A DNA stretch of 8,084 bases from CAJXZP01 sp964195485 (GTDB lineage Bacteria > Bacteroidota > Bacteroidia > Flavobacteriales_G > Salibacteraceae), in contig CAXMPG010000041.1 in assembly GCA_964195485.1 (NCBI GenBank), forward strand, positions 1-8,084. The letters run 5' to 3'. Numbering within the stretch: the first letter of the stretch is position 1; each line of letters starts with the position of its first letter. The notes under the pieces were generated by a model, which was not told where the DNA came from, ran no database searches, and worked only from the letters and a program-made list of their open reading frames with translations. Both the position numbers and the translations under genes were made by a program. This document shows, one piece after another, positions 6,962 to 8,084 of the stretch.

Positions 6962-7687
6962 ATGAAAAATTACGGTTTAATAGGACATCCATTGTCACAT
7001 ACGTTTTCGCCAACTTACTTCAATGATAAATTCAAAGAAGAAGGAATTGATGCGAATTATAAAGCATTTGATCTTGAAGATATAAATGATTTAAAAAAAC
7101 TTATTGAAGACAATAACCTAGATGGGGTAAATATTACCATTCCTTACAAAAAACGTGTAATGCGTTTTATGGATGAGTTAGATCCTTTTGTTGCCCGTGC
7201 TAAAGCCGTAAATACTATTAAAGTAGTTGACGGTAAACTTACGGGATACAATACTGATTTATTGGCTTTCAGAAAATCATTACGTGACATGTTGGGTTAT
7301 AAAAGAGCCGCTGCCATTGTATTAGGTACTGGAGGAGCTGCCTCAGCTGTTAAAGGCGCTTTAGAAGTAATGGGAATTCCTTATTTAGTTGTTTCTAGAA
7401 ATACTAGAGTTGGTGATCTTACCTATAAAGGTTTAACCAAACGTATTTTTGAGCAGTATAACCTCATTATTAACACCACTCCAGTTGGAATGGCTCCAAA
7501 TATAACTGAAGCTCCAGATATTCCTTACGACCTATTAACGGAGAAACACTTTGTTTTTGATTTAATTTACAACCCTGAAAAAACGCAATTTCTTAAAAAA
7601 GCAGAAGCACAAGGTTGTACTATTAGTAATGGATTAGAAATGCTTCATTTACAAGCAGAGGAAAGCTGGAAGATTTGGAATTCATAA
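6962..7687 (+). CDS. aroE: Shikimate dehydrogenase (NADP+)
   Basis: A 241-residue cytosolic enzyme that reduces 3-dehydroshikimate to shikimate in the chorismate pathway. N-terminal substrate domain: GHPLSHTFSP (8-17), then VNITIPYKKRV with catalytic Lys63, AVNT with Asn84, and GYNTDLLAF with catalytic Asp99. C-terminal Rossmann domain: LGTGGAASAV (121-130) is the dinucleotide loop, VSRN (144-147) lies at the end of the second strand with an Arg suited to NADP, and INTTPVGM (170-177) is the usual NTTP.GM motif. The end has NGLEMLHLQAEESWKIW with Gln231 near the substrate. It is shorter than E. coli AroE (272), mostly in the Rossmann half, but no motif is missing. The position of the conserved substrate Ser (HS.S) holds Thr14. 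The gene probably shares a transcript with popT and ends at a strong terminator. Confidence 0.95.
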   Translation: MKNYGLIGHPLSHTFSPTYFNDKFKEEGIDANYKAFDLEDINDLKKLIEDNNLDGVNITIPYKKRVMRFMDELDPFVARAKAVNTIKVVDGKLTGYNTDLLAFRKSLRDMLGYKRAAAIVLGTGGAASAVKGALEVMGIPYLVVSRNTRVGDLTYKGLTKRIFEQYNLIINTTPVGMAPNITEAPDIPYDLLTEKHFVFDLIYNPEKTQFLKKAEAQGCTISNGLEMLHLQAEESWKIWNS

Positions 7688-7707
7688 ACATCTAAATAAA
7701 ATTACTT

Positions 7708-7741
7708 AAAGGCTATTGATTAATTTCAATAGCCTTTTTTT
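7708..7741 (+). terminator. Intrinsic terminator after aroE
   Basis: AAAGGCTATTGA (7708-7719) and TCAATAGCCTTT (7726-7737) form a perfect 12-bp stem with a 6-base loop, and the T-run extends to 7741 (seven T from 7735). It starts 20 bases after the aroE stop codon. The A-run on the left arm means it could also act on the opposite strand. Confidence 0.92.
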
Positions 7742-7836
7742 ATGTCTTATTTATCTGAAATAAATAGGTAGGTTAGATTTAATCGTTAGAATACAAACCC
7801 GGTTTTCATTTCTAGTTATGTGTTTTAATAAGCAAC

Positions 7837-7867
7837 AAAAAAGCCAGCTCCTTTCGGAACTGGCTTT
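7837..7867 (-). terminator. Intrinsic terminator with GAAA tetraloop for the T9SS-protein gene
   Basis: On the minus strand AGCCAGTTCC, loop GAAA, GGAGCTGGCT forms a 10-bp stem with one U-G pair and a GNRA tetraloop, extended by two A-U pairs, followed by six T (complement of the A-run 7837-7842). Read on the plus strand the wobble becomes a C-A mismatch and the T-run is interrupted, so the element is oriented to end the minus-strand gene, whose stop is 28 bases upstream. Confidence 0.88.
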
Positions 7868-7894
7868 CATCTTTTAGAATATTTATTTTAGGAA

Positions 7895-8083
7895 TTAGTT
7901 TCTTTTCACAGCTTTTAACACTGTTCTGAAATCTCCTTGTTGTACAACTACAACATAAACTCCTGATGCTAAGTATTGACCCATTACTATTTCACTATAT
8001 GTGAACTGGCCCTCTACTCTTTGCACTAGGTTACCCGCTAAGTCAAACACCTCTACGGTTACTAACTCATCCCTATCACTCTC
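7895..8083 (-). CDS. C-terminal fragment of a secreted protein with T9SS type A sorting domain
   Basis: The minus strand is open from the window edge to the TAA at 7895-7897, giving 62 residues of a longer protein whose N-terminus lies outside. The fragment has the type A sorting-domain pattern (TIGR04183-like): VTVEVFDLAGNLVQRV (residues 8-23), a variable turn, then YLASGVYVVVV (37-47) and the basic end VLKAVKRN. This beta-sandwich tail directs proteins through the outer membrane by the type IX (Por) system, where it is normally removed and the protein released or attached to the cell surface. Nothing can be said about the function of the cargo. It converges on aroE and has its own terminator just downstream. 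Confidence 0.88.
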   Translation of the reverse strand, partial: ESDRDELVTVEVFDLAGNLVQRVEGQFTYSEIVMGQYLASGVYVVVVQQGDFRTVLKAVKRN

Positions 8084-8084
8084 A

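Noticed and set aside
7748..7766. AT-only inverted repeat TATTTAT...ATAAATA between the two convergent terminators
   Set aside because: A 7-bp stem of A-T pairs is expected by chance in this base composition and has no T-run or conserved context.
1..8084. Defence island, mobile element, CRISPR array or biosynthetic gene cluster
   Set aside because: I looked on both strands and found only housekeeping, envelope and metabolic genes, with no transposase, integrase, regularly spaced repeats or toxin-antitoxin pair.

Overview
The window looks like a chromosomal segment from a member of Bacteroidota, most likely class Flavobacteriia. The DNA is AT-rich. Start codons generally lack Shine-Dalgarno sequences. 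Two promoter candidates carry the Bacteroidota -7 consensus TAnnTTTG. A partial gene at the right edge encodes a C-terminal type IX secretion (T9SS) sorting domain, a system known only from this phylum and close relatives. I see no insertion sequence, phage gene, CRISPR array, tRNA or rRNA. No gene-free stretch exceeds about 210 bases.

Layout. (1) Bases 2-223, plus strand: the C-terminus of an SpmB/nucleoside-recognition-type membrane protein, cut by the window edge. (2) Bases 233-3414, minus strand: a three-gene cluster read as glmM (phosphosulfo-independent hexosamine-phosphate mutase of envelope synthesis), then a group I cysteine desulfurase 6 bases later, then a DUF4136 lipoprotein. (3) Bases 3415-3592: a divergent intergenic region with a -7-like element facing each way and a perfect 10-bp palindrome. 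(4) Bases 3593-5789, plus strand: a cytosolic TPR protein and, one base after its stop, a ComA-family phosphosulfolactate synthase, closed by a strong intrinsic terminator. (5) Bases 5863-7687, plus strand: popT (DUF368, polyprenyl-phosphate flippase) and aroE (shikimate dehydrogenase), closed by a second strong terminator. (6) Bases 7837-8083, minus strand: the end of a T9SS-secreted protein gene and its own GNRA-loop terminator, converging on aroE.

How the genes fit together. Most are housekeeping. GlmM makes GlcN-1-P for UDP-GlcNAc, and PopT is expected to recycle the undecaprenyl-phosphate carrier that uses it. AroE serves aromatic biosynthesis and the cysteine desulfurase supplies sulfur for Fe-S clusters or thiolation. 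The least explained unit is the TPR plus ComA-like pair: the enzyme has the full family signature but no coenzyme M or sulfolactate pathway gene beside it. I do not see a clear novel defence or mobile system; the findings are moderate leads within an otherwise ordinary region.
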